Origin: an uncultured Odoribacter sp.
GTDB lineage: Bacteria; Bacteroidota; Bacteroidia; Bacteroidales; Marinifilaceae
Reading direction: 5' to 3'
Assembly: GCA_900544025.1 (NCBI GenBank)
Contig: UQTM01000005.1
Location: forward strand, 14,576-78,575
DNA: 64,000 bases
Below, piece after piece: positions 45,264 through 53,639 of this stretch. Under the pieces are notes generated by a model that saw nothing but the letters and a program-made list of their open reading frames with translations, made no database searches and had not been told where the DNA came from. Every line of letters starts with the position of its first letter. Positions within the stretch are counted from its first letter, which is position 1. Both the position numbers and the translations under genes were made by a program.

Positions 45264-48200
45264 ATGAAAAATATGAATATCAATATGAGTAAACGAATAC
45301 TGATGAGTGTGCTGATGCTGCTTATCGTAATCGGATTGCCAGCACAGGAAAAGATAAAAATCGAAGGTGTGGTTTATAATGCCATGAGCAAAAAGCCCAT
45401 GCCTGATGTTCAGGTTTCCTCCGTGCAGGCAAGTAAAAGTGCTATGACAGATGAAAACGGTGCTTTTAGCATTGAAGTGAATACCAGCCGGGCTATATTA
45501 TTGGTAAGAAGTTTTGGTTACCTCGACCAGGAAGTTGTTCCCGGAAAGCGGACCCATGTAAAAGTATTCCTGTTACCGGAAAATAGTTATATGGAGGGTG
45601 GAAGTTACACTGTTTTAGGAGAAGAACATTCTATTACCAAACGCCAAGGTACAGCCGTATCTTTGCGCCAACGCGATATGAATACGGGCTATAATAGTCC
45701 TGAAGAAAGTTTATATGGAAAAATTGCCGGATTAAAAACAATCTCCAAAGGCGGTATGCCGGGAGAAGGAGCTGCTTTATATATGCGCGGTATCCGCTCG
45801 GTCATGGGTGAAAACACCCCGTTGATCGTCATCGACGGAATGCCTTACAATCCGGCATTGGATGTTTCTTCTACTGTCTCTGGATTTTCAAGAAACATTT
45901 TCATGCCGATCAATTTAAAAGAGGTTGGAGAAATCACTTTCCTGAAAGGAGCCGACGCAGCTATGTACGGTTCTTTGGGAAGTAACGGAGTGGTCGTTAT
46001 TGAAACCGAGAGTGCCAATGACATGGAAACCAAATTACAATTCCATACTAACGAAGGAATTTCTTTTATTTCCAAACGTATTCCATTATTAAATGCAAGG
46101 CAAAACAAAGCTTATTTAGCAGATATCGGCGAAAATAAATATGCAGATCCGAATGAATTGGTTGCCCGGCTTCCGTTCCTGGAAGACAATCCGGATAATC
46201 CTTCCAACTATTTGTATAACCATGACACAGATTGGCAGAAAGAAATTTATACCCCTGCTTTTATCTCTGAAAACGTGCTGAAAGTAAAGGGTGGTGATGC
46301 CGTAGCAAAATACATGTTAACCGTCGGAACGCAACAAAATTCCGGAGCGATCAAAAACACCCATTTAAGTAAATACTTTACCCGTTTGAACGCTAATATC
46401 AATTTCTCACAGCGCTTGACGGCACAAATGGGAGCCTCGTTAAACTATAGCGACTACAAACTGCAGGAACAAGGAATGGCGAAGAAAACCAACCCTTTCC
46501 TGGCAGCGCTCTACCAGGCACCGTTTATGAGCGTGTATAAGCAAGCTTATCAAATGGACGGAACGGTGAAAGATGTCCCCTTCTTCAATCCGGTACACGA
46601 AGAATTGCAATTGAGTAACCCGGCTGCTATCGTGAGCGACTTAAAAGCAACCAGCCGTGCTTATGATATTATTGTAAACATCGGATTCAACTATAAGATA
46701 TCCTCTTTGTTCAACATCAATGCCATGTTCGGCTTGTATTACGATCATGCGAAAGACGATATCTTCGTTCCCGGTAAGAACTATCACGCCATAGCTCCCC
46801 TACAGGATTCTTTGGCAATCAACTCTGTACGAGCAAGCGTGCAGGAACAGAAAAACTATTATGGCCGGGTAAACGGTATTTTTAAGAAAAAACTGAACGA
46901 ATGGCATAGTATCGGTGCTATGGGAGGAATGCAATTGATGACTTCTAAAAAGGAATTGGATTTCGGAGAAGGTGCCAACACTCCTACCGACTTTTACACC
47001 ACGCTGGAAAAAGTGACTTTCGCCAAAAATACCGATGGTTATCTGGACAAATGGAGCTGGATGAATTTCTTTCTGCAAGCTAATTATTCTTACCGTGATC
47101 AATTTCTTGTAACCGCAGGAGTAACTCTCGACGGAGCCGCTTCCTACGGGAAAAACTCAGGACGTTGGTTTGCATTCCCTTCCGTAAAAGGAGCGTGGAG
47201 AATGAAAGAAAGCAACTGGCTCAATCAGGTCGATTGGCTGAGTGCCCTGACCGTACGTGGAGAATTCGGAATCAACGGAAACAGCCGTTTCGAATCCCGT
47301 CTCGGTAAATATTATTACGAAAGTGTAAATTATCAATGGACTTCCGGAATTTACAGAAATGGACTTCCGAATTCGAAATTATCTCCGGAAAAAGTTTACA
47401 ATTCCAGCATCGGACTTGATTTTGCCGTTGTGGGTAATCGCCTGAACTTCGGTGTCGATCTTTACCGTGAACATACCAAAGATATGATCATCCGCGATGA
47501 ACAAGCTGCCATATTGGGTTTCCCCTATCGTTATAAAAACTCGGGAGAACTCGACACCAAAGGTGTTGAAGCAAGTTTCAAGCTGAATCTACTGAATACG
47601 AAAGATTGGAACTGGCTGGTAGGTGGTAACATCGCACATTTCAAATCGGAAGTGAAATCATTGGGGAATGTCGATAAAAAAGAAGTCACCTTTACCGACG
47701 GAGCAAACCTGCTGATGCAAGTGGGAGAATCACCCTATCTGTTTTATGGAAACAAAGCAGAGAAGATCTTCACCACAACAGCAGAAGCCAATGCTGCGAA
47801 TTATAGAGCACAGAACGGGACTTATTTCGTTGCCGGGGATGTTAAATTCCTGGATAAGAACAATGACAAATATATCAACAACGAAGACTATGTTGTGATC
47901 GGTGATCCTACCCCCGACTTTTACGGAGGATTTTATTCAAATCTGACTTATAAAAACTGGGGATTATTCATGAACTTCACCTATTCTTACGGTAACGATA
48001 TTTATAATGGAGTAAGAAGAAGCCTGGAATCTATGACAGATTTTTCCAATCAGGATCATGCCATCGCACGCCGCTGGCAGATTGAAGGCCAGCAAACGGA
48101 TATCCCACGCGCTTCCTATGGAGATCCCAGCGGAAACAGTCGTTTTTCTTCACGTTGGATTGAAGATGGTTCTTATCTGAAACTAAAAGAAGTGACACTG

Positions 48201-48401
48201 AGTTACGAAACGAATAAGAAAAATTGGATATTCAATTCTATCCGGGTATATCTGACCGGAGAAAACCTGGTAACATTTACCAAATACTTAGGTATGGATC
48301 CGGAATTCAGTTATTCTTATGATCCGCAAATGCTGGGCATGGATTTAGGTAAAATGCCGTTGTCCAGGAATGTGAAACTTGGAGTGATATTAAACTTCTA
48401 A
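45264..48401 (+). CDS. SusC-like TonB-dependent outer-membrane transporter (pair 2)
   Basis: 1045 residues, signal peptide to about residue 27 (IVIGLPAQ). A regulatory-like beta domain (IKIEGVVYNAMSKKPMPDV) precedes the plug (about 115-250; MRGIRSVMGENTPLIVIDG, LKGADAAMYGSLGSNGVVVI) and the barrel, which ends NVKLGVILNF. It lacks the common DEVVVVG TonB-box-like stretch: YTVLGEEHSITKR stands in its place. There is no STN domain. It is clearly a different subgroup from the first SusC of the operon, so the two may carry different ligands. Its SusD starts 11 bp later. Confidence 0.94.
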   Translation: MKNMNINMSKRILMSVLMLLIVIGLPAQEKIKIEGVVYNAMSKKPMPDVQVSSVQASKSAMTDENGAFSIEVNTSRAILLVRSFGYLDQEVVPGKRTHVKVFLLPENSYMEGGSYTVLGEEHSITKRQGTAVSLRQRDMNTGYNSPEESLYGKIAGLKTISKGGMPGEGAALYMRGIRSVMGENTPLIVIDGMPYNPALDVSSTVSGFSRNIFMPINLKEVGEITFLKGADAAMYGSLGSNGVVVIETESANDMETKLQFHTNEGISFISKRIPLLNARQNKAYLADIGENKYADPNELVARLPFLEDNPDNPSNYLYNHDTDWQKEIYTPAFISENVLKVKGGDAVAKYMLTVGTQQNSGAIKNTHLSKYFTRLNANINFSQRLTAQMGASLNYSDYKLQEQGMAKKTNPFLAALYQAPFMSVYKQAYQMDGTVKDVPFFNPVHEELQLSNPAAIVSDLKATSRAYDIIVNIGFNYKISSLFNINAMFGLYYDHAKDDIFVPGKNYHAIAPLQDSLAINSVRASVQEQKNYYGRVNGIFKKKLNEWHSIGAMGGMQLMTSKKELDFGEGANTPTDFYTTLEKVTFAKNTDGYLDKWSWMNFFLQANYSYRDQFLVTAGVTLDGAASYGKNSGRWFAFPSVKGAWRMKESNWLNQVDWLSALTVRGEFGINGNSRFESRLGKYYYESVNYQWTSGIYRNGLPNSKLSPEKVYNSSIGLDFAVVGNRLNFGVDLYREHTKDMIIRDEQAAILGFPYRYKNSGELDTKGVEASFKLNLLNTKDWNWLVGGNIAHFKSEVKSLGNVDKKEVTFTDGANLLMQVGESPYLFYGNKAEKIFTTTAEANAANYRAQNGTYFVAGDVKFLDKNNDKYINNEDYVVIGDPTPDFYGGFYSNLTYKNWGLFMNFTYSYGNDIYNGVRRSLESMTDFSNQDHAIARRWQIEGQQTDIPRASYGDPSGNSRFSSRWIEDGSYLKLKEVTLSYETNKKNWIFNSIRVYLTGENLVTFTKYLGMDPEFSYSYDPQMLGMDLGKMPLSRNVKLGVILNF

Positions 48402-48412
48402 AACACGCTGCT

Positions 48413-50119
48413 ATGAAACTTAAATTCAAAATAATAACTATTGTTACTGTTATGTTCGGCATAACCCTTAGCTCCTGCGATAATTATTTCGATATCGAGA
48501 CGGAGGATATGCTGGACGTTTCGGATGCATATAAGGAAAAAAGTACGATATATGCAGGTATGATGGGATTGGCTGCAAACTTCCGCGAAACCGCCGACCA
48601 TCATATCATCCTGAGCGAATTGTTGGGAGACCTGATGAAACCTACCACTTCCGCACCGGATGAATGTTGGGACGTGTATCGCTATAAAGCCACCAACGGG
48701 AATAGCTTCGCCAGTCCCGCCCCCTATTATAAGCTGATTATAAATTGTAACGATTTCTTAAAGCACACCATCGATTACAATAAAAAATATCCGGCGGCAT
48801 TAGCGGCCAATGTGTATAAAGGAATGATTTCTTCCGCCTTAACCTATCGTGCCTGGAGTTATCTTCAGATCGGCAAAATCTTCGGAGAAGCGGTTTACTA
48901 CGATGTAGTCTTTACCGACGATAACGATGAAATGCCTTCTAAAGTGATGAACCTGGATGAATTGGTCGAAGAGTTGATTTATAATCTGAAAAACGGAGTA
49001 GATGGAGTAAACGGATTCCAAACTTTAGATTGGAATACCCTGATTTCTCCTCAAAACACCTATACCGATGAAACCTGGAGCCGCGTATCTATCGCTGCCG
49101 ACGTTCTTTTGACAGAATTATATCTTTGGAACAAAGATTACACGAATGCAGCTAAGACAGCATTAAACTATGTGAGCAATTCGGCAGCTAATTTTAAATT
49201 GGATATTTTCCAAAGCAACAACAACAATATGATGTGGTATAAGATGTTCACCTCTCCTTTTTCCAGCGATTGTATTAAGGAGGTATGTACATACGCACCA
49301 TTCAATTTTGAAAAACGTCAGACCAGTAAGTTGCAGTATTATTTTTCATCTTTGGCTCCTAACGTGTATTACTTTATGCCTCACACCAACGCCCAGATGA
49401 GATTTTACAGTCAAATTACCGGAGAGTCGAAGAATGAGCTTACCGGAGAAACCGGGCTCGTAAGAGGAACCGATGTAAATAGAAGAACAGGAACTTTTGT
49501 ATATGAAAACGGGAAATCGGTTATTGCCAAATATCATATGAACAAAAAGAATTATGAGCACGATTCTCCTATCTATATCTACCGGGCACCGGAAATTTAC
49601 CTGATGATTGCCGAAGCTTTAGGCGGTTTAGGCGGGGAAACCAATATCGCAGCAGCCGATTCTATTATCAGTGTAGGTCTGAAATCATCCTGGAATAGCG
49701 ACCATTTTGAAAAACCTTTCGAAGCTCCGATTTTCGGAAATTCATTAAATGTATTCCCGGGCATCCGCGGAAGAGCTAAAATGGGTGCAGATTTTATCCG
49801 GTATCACGTAGATACCTTACAATATCCGGGTAAAACCGATTTAGAGAAGATCCAAAAAGCTGCCCGTGAAAAATTTGTCCTCGACAGTCTGATTGCAGAA
49901 GAAACTGCTTTAGAATTGGCTTACGAAGGAAAGCGGTGGTTTACTTTAATCCGTCTTGCCCGAAATTCTGAAAATCCGGCATTCTTAGCTCAACAGGCTG
50001 CAAAGAAATTCGATGCCGGAGAAGGTCAGCTCTATGAAAAATGGTTGATGAATCCCGAAAACTGGTTTATCAAATGGAATCAGACACAAGTACTGAACGA
50101 ACTAAAAAAAGAAGAATAG
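48413..50119 (+). CDS. SusD-like surface binding lipoprotein (pair 2)
   Basis: 568 residues. The signal peptide ends ITLSSC (Cys22), followed by DNYFDIETEDMLDVSDAYKE, a recognisable RagB/SusD start. Conserved helices include MISSALTYRAWSYLQIGKIFG and VSIAADVLLTELYLWNKDY. The C-terminal hallmark EETALELAYEGKRWFTLIRLAR and the YIYRAPEIYLMIAEALGGL segment confirm the family. It differs from the first SusD in length and sequence, as expected for a dedicated partner of the second SusC. Next is the M60-like gene, 15 bp downstream. Confidence 0.93.
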   Translation: MKLKFKIITIVTVMFGITLSSCDNYFDIETEDMLDVSDAYKEKSTIYAGMMGLAANFRETADHHIILSELLGDLMKPTTSAPDECWDVYRYKATNGNSFASPAPYYKLIINCNDFLKHTIDYNKKYPAALAANVYKGMISSALTYRAWSYLQIGKIFGEAVYYDVVFTDDNDEMPSKVMNLDELVEELIYNLKNGVDGVNGFQTLDWNTLISPQNTYTDETWSRVSIAADVLLTELYLWNKDYTNAAKTALNYVSNSAANFKLDIFQSNNNNMMWYKMFTSPFSSDCIKEVCTYAPFNFEKRQTSKLQYYFSSLAPNVYYFMPHTNAQMRFYSQITGESKNELTGETGLVRGTDVNRRTGTFVYENGKSVIAKYHMNKKNYEHDSPIYIYRAPEIYLMIAEALGGLGGETNIAAADSIISVGLKSSWNSDHFEKPFEAPIFGNSLNVFPGIRGRAKMGADFIRYHVDTLQYPGKTDLEKIQKAAREKFVLDSLIAEETALELAYEGKRWFTLIRLARNSENPAFLAQQAAKKFDAGEGQLYEKWLMNPENWFIKWNQTQVLNELKKEE

Positions 50120-50134
50120 TAGAATAATACCTAA

Positions 50135-52102
50135 ATGAATATGGTCATGAACAATTTATATAAAAAGATCGGTATTGTCTTCGGAATACTTCTGATGATG
50201 TCCTGCTCAAAAGATATGATGAAAGAAGACCCTTCTTTTATTCCAGAAAATCCGAATCCGGGGGGCGAGCAGCTCCCCCCCAACGAACAATGGGCATGGG
50301 TAGGAAAATATCCGGGAGAGATCAGTAATTCATATCAACGTCTTTCCGATATCGATGTGAAAGTTTCCGGCGATTATCAGCCTAAGACTTTACGAATGGC
50401 GACAAACCTGCAATATTGGCAAAGTAGCGGGCTTTATGTTCCGCCAGCCGAACAGATAACTGTAGTGGTTCCGGCAGGAGCTGCTAACCTGAACTACCAG
50501 ATCGGTATTGCAGATGCTCAATTACCTTCGGGAGTGAAATATGAACGTTATGAAAAAGTAAGTAAAAGCGGCTCTCTGGTTCCGGGAGAAAATAAAATTT
50601 CTTCCAACTTCGGTGGTCCTCTTTACTTCTATTTCGACGGAGTGCCGACAACGAACGAGGTGACTCTTAAAGTTACCGGTGCTGTAAAATCGGCAGACTA
50701 TATTATGGGAGAAACCGATAAAAACGAATGGCTGACAACCATTGCAGATTCAATAAACACCCCCATGATCTGGGGAGAATTGATCGGCAAACGGGCTATC
50801 TTCACCTTACCCCTGAGCGCCATGAGAAAAATTCAGGATCCGGATTTTTTCCTGAAATTTTACGATGATCTGATTGAATTGGATTTCGATGTTCTGGCAG
50901 GTTTGAACAGCAGCGATCTGCCAATGCCCTGGCGAATCTATTCCGACGTACAATTACCGAACGATGAAAACGGTACGGCTTATAAGGTATATCCCTCTTA
51001 TCCGATGGGTTATAATTCGATCACAGCAGATAGCCTTGAAGATTCTTTCCTCAAATTACCTTTCTTTGAAGGGAAAAGCGGGAACCTGATTTTAAGAGGC
51101 TTCGCCGGACTCTATGGCATGAACTGGGGAACCAGCAAATTATTAAAAAATCCGATACAGCAAGCCAGTACCTACCATTTCTATCAGCGTAGAGGACGTT
51201 GGGGTAGCCTGGGGATCACAATGAATAGTTCCAAAGATCCCCTGAAAAGATATTGGATGGCAAGAGAGGCAGACAGAAACACAATGGTTTTACAACTTTT
51301 GCAACAATATGGCTGGGGATTATTTACCTATTGTTCACAACGTTGCCAGGATGAAATTCCGGAATCTGTACCCGATCGGTATAAAAACGACTTGTTCGCA
51401 ATCTATGCCAGCGAATTTGCCAATGCCGACCTGAGCGAGTTTTTCGCTGCCTGGGATTTTCCTTTGTCCATGTATGCTCAGGCTTATATGAAAAACTATA
51501 CGCCTGCTACAGATAAATTTTGGGAAACAAACAATGTAAGCAAGCAACCAGAATATACAGAACCCAATCCGGCAGGAGTATCCTATCCGAAAGAAATTCC
51601 GGCAAATGACACGATCTACGACCGTACAGACTGGAAAGCCGCCGCAAAAACCGAAATCAGCGACGGCGGAGGTAACGGTTACATCACTTGTATCATCGAT
51701 GGAAAGGTAGATACCTATTATCATTCAAACTGGGCGAATTCCGAAGGAACGACCTATCCGCATTGGATCTCTTTCACTTACGAAAATGAAGAAGAGTTCA
51801 ACTATGTCTATTTTGTAAACAGAATACATGCAAACCCGGGAGCGAAAAAGTTTGTCATCCAGGTAAAACCTACTCCGGGTGAAGACGATGACTGGGTAGA
51901 AATCGAAGACGGTAAAGAATTTTATCTATTCCGGGATTATGCTTCGGGACAGGACAATTACCAATACCGTTTCCTAAGCAAAGCTTACAAAGGATATGGT
52001 GTCAAAATCATTTTCACGGAATCTCTCCCCAGAACAGAAGGGGGAACCGATGTTGTCGGTTACGTGGCGATGGCAGAATTTGGAACCGGTTTATTAAAAT
52101 AA
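50135..52102 (+). CDS. M60-like lipoprotein lacking the HExxH zinc motif, with F5/8 type C domain
   Basis: 655 residues, lipoprotein signal ending LMMSC (Cys24). Residues of about 85-480 follow the M60-like/enhancin layout: LQYWQSSGLYVPPAEQITVV (N-terminal beta part), GGPLYFYFDG, SADYIMGETDKNEWLT, MIWGELIGKRAIFTLPLSAM with FYDDLIELDFDVLAGL, and the late FANADLSEFFAAWDFPLS. Where family members carry HExxH, this protein has RGFAGLYGMNWGTSKLL and no such motif anywhere. It is therefore probably a non-catalytic binding protein. A C-terminal F5/8 type C domain (about 510-655; IIDGKVDTYYHSNWA) should bind glycans. It may partner the intact M60 peptidase at the operon's end. Confidence 0.75.
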   Translation: MNMVMNNLYKKIGIVFGILLMMSCSKDMMKEDPSFIPENPNPGGEQLPPNEQWAWVGKYPGEISNSYQRLSDIDVKVSGDYQPKTLRMATNLQYWQSSGLYVPPAEQITVVVPAGAANLNYQIGIADAQLPSGVKYERYEKVSKSGSLVPGENKISSNFGGPLYFYFDGVPTTNEVTLKVTGAVKSADYIMGETDKNEWLTTIADSINTPMIWGELIGKRAIFTLPLSAMRKIQDPDFFLKFYDDLIELDFDVLAGLNSSDLPMPWRIYSDVQLPNDENGTAYKVYPSYPMGYNSITADSLEDSFLKLPFFEGKSGNLILRGFAGLYGMNWGTSKLLKNPIQQASTYHFYQRRGRWGSLGITMNSSKDPLKRYWMAREADRNTMVLQLLQQYGWGLFTYCSQRCQDEIPESVPDRYKNDLFAIYASEFANADLSEFFAAWDFPLSMYAQAYMKNYTPATDKFWETNNVSKQPEYTEPNPAGVSYPKEIPANDTIYDRTDWKAAAKTEISDGGGNGYITCIIDGKVDTYYHSNWANSEGTTYPHWISFTYENEEEFNYVYFVNRIHANPGAKKFVIQVKPTPGEDDDWVEIEDGKEFYLFRDYASGQDNYQYRFLSKAYKGYGVKIIFTESLPRTEGGTDVVGYVAMAEFGTGLLK

Positions 52103-52117
52103 TTAATATTCGTAATT

Positions 52118-53605
52118 ATGAAGAAAAGTCTATTATATCTACTCATCCTGCTTCCATTATGCGGATTCTTCGCTTCTTGCGACGACGATAATGAAATTGG
52201 AGATGACTATGCGGAAACTTCGGGCGATTACTGGGATGGAATTTCCGGAACCTACCGGGGAAAAATGAATGTCAGCGTGGATGGTGTAAGTATCGATACC
52301 ATTGTTCAGCAGGCTGAAATAACATCGGACGACAGAAACCGGATGACCCTGGCGATTAATTCAATTATCGTGGATGATAACATACAATTCAGAAATATCA
52401 ATTTCAAAAACGTATATCTCACCCAAGTGAACAATGCGGTCACATTCAAAGCCACGACTGTGCAGAATTTGGGAAACATCGCCAATGTATCGCTGGAAAT
52501 GCAGGGAACGATCAACGGCGGGGATATCGATCTGACGATAAACGCATATAGTGTTACTATGCGTCCGGTAAGCATGAATCTAAAAGGAAGCAAGCTGGAC
52601 AAACTATTGAATACGGAAGCTCAAATTTTGAAAATGACCTTAAACCATCCGCTGATTACCAGTCAGCCGGCTTTCGTCAATTCATCCCCCAACAGCTATA
52701 TTCTTGTATATGTTGCCGATACTCTGAACCTAACCGATTCGACTGAAATATTCATCCAGCCGGAATTTGAATTATCCAAAGGAGCAACGATCTCTTATCC
52801 GGACAGCCTGATGAATTTTGCAGGCAAAGAAGTGGTTTACACTGTTTGGGCAGAAGATTCTATCCATCGCACCAAATACGTAGTAAACCTTGTACAATCC
52901 ATGGTAAGAAAATTCGAATTCAATATCTGGAAAAACATCAACGGCTGGGAAGAACCCCAGGAAGGTTGGGCCACGAACAATGGTCAAATGAAAGCGCTCA
53001 TGGATCAGGGCGGTTACACTGGCAACTACCCGGTAGTCCGTACGAAAGGGAAAAATGTTGGTGAATGGGCTGCACAAATGGAAACGGTGATGACCGGAGA
53101 GGGTGAAAATCGGCAAATATTTGCAGGCTCCTTCTTCCAGGGTAGTTTCGACCTGAGTATGCAGGCTCCTCTTTACGGTCCGGAATACGGAACGTTATTT
53201 TCCGGCAGGCCGACTGCAGTAAAAGGATACTACAAATACACCCCTTCGGGTGAAGTATATGAAGGAAGCGCTCTTTTCCAGGATACGATGAAATTCAACG
53301 ATACCTGCCGGATTCAGGCCATCCTTTACGAAGTAGTAAATCCCGACGATTTACTGGATAGCTTGAATTACATGAACGATCCTAAGATCGTTGCGGTAGC
53401 GGAAATGGGACGCCAGGCAGGAGTATATCAGCCGGAATTTACGGACTTTTCACTCCAATTCGAGTTCCTGAAAAGCTATAACTCCACCCGTAGATATAAA
53501 CTGGCCGTTATTTGCAGTTCCAGCCGGGATGCTGATAAAAAGAAAGGCGCACCGGGTAGTAAGCTGACTGTCGGAGGAATAGAAGTGATGTATTCAAACC
53601 GGTAA
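52118..53605 (+). CDS. PCMD-domain lipoprotein with N-terminal calycin-like domain
   Basis: 495 residues with a signal ending GFFASC (Cys21) and a DDDNE stretch right after it, as in many exported surface lipoproteins of this phylum. About 40-165 is a calycin-like beta domain (GTYRGKMNVSVDGVSIDTI). About 170-270 is an Ig-like segment (VVYTVWAEDSIHRTKYVVNL). The remainder matches the putative carbohydrate metabolism domain PCMD (PF13201): LFSGRPTAVKGYYKYTPSG, CRIQAILYEVVNPDD, IVAVAEMGRQAG, YKLAVICSSSRDADKKKG, and TVGGIEVMY at the end. PCMD proteins are common at the ends of glycan-use loci and probably bind carbohydrate; no enzyme activity is claimed. Confidence 0.82.
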   Translation: MKKSLLYLLILLPLCGFFASCDDDNEIGDDYAETSGDYWDGISGTYRGKMNVSVDGVSIDTIVQQAEITSDDRNRMTLAINSIIVDDNIQFRNINFKNVYLTQVNNAVTFKATTVQNLGNIANVSLEMQGTINGGDIDLTINAYSVTMRPVSMNLKGSKLDKLLNTEAQILKMTLNHPLITSQPAFVNSSPNSYILVYVADTLNLTDSTEIFIQPEFELSKGATISYPDSLMNFAGKEVVYTVWAEDSIHRTKYVVNLVQSMVRKFEFNIWKNINGWEEPQEGWATNNGQMKALMDQGGYTGNYPVVRTKGKNVGEWAAQMETVMTGEGENRQIFAGSFFQGSFDLSMQAPLYGPEYGTLFSGRPTAVKGYYKYTPSGEVYEGSALFQDTMKFNDTCRIQAILYEVVNPDDLLDSLNYMNDPKIVAVAEMGRQAGVYQPEFTDFSLQFEFLKSYNSTRRYKLAVICSSSRDADKKKGAPGSKLTVGGIEVMYSNR

Positions 53606-53639
53606 GTCCGGAAATTGTTAAATACAAAAAACTTATTAT

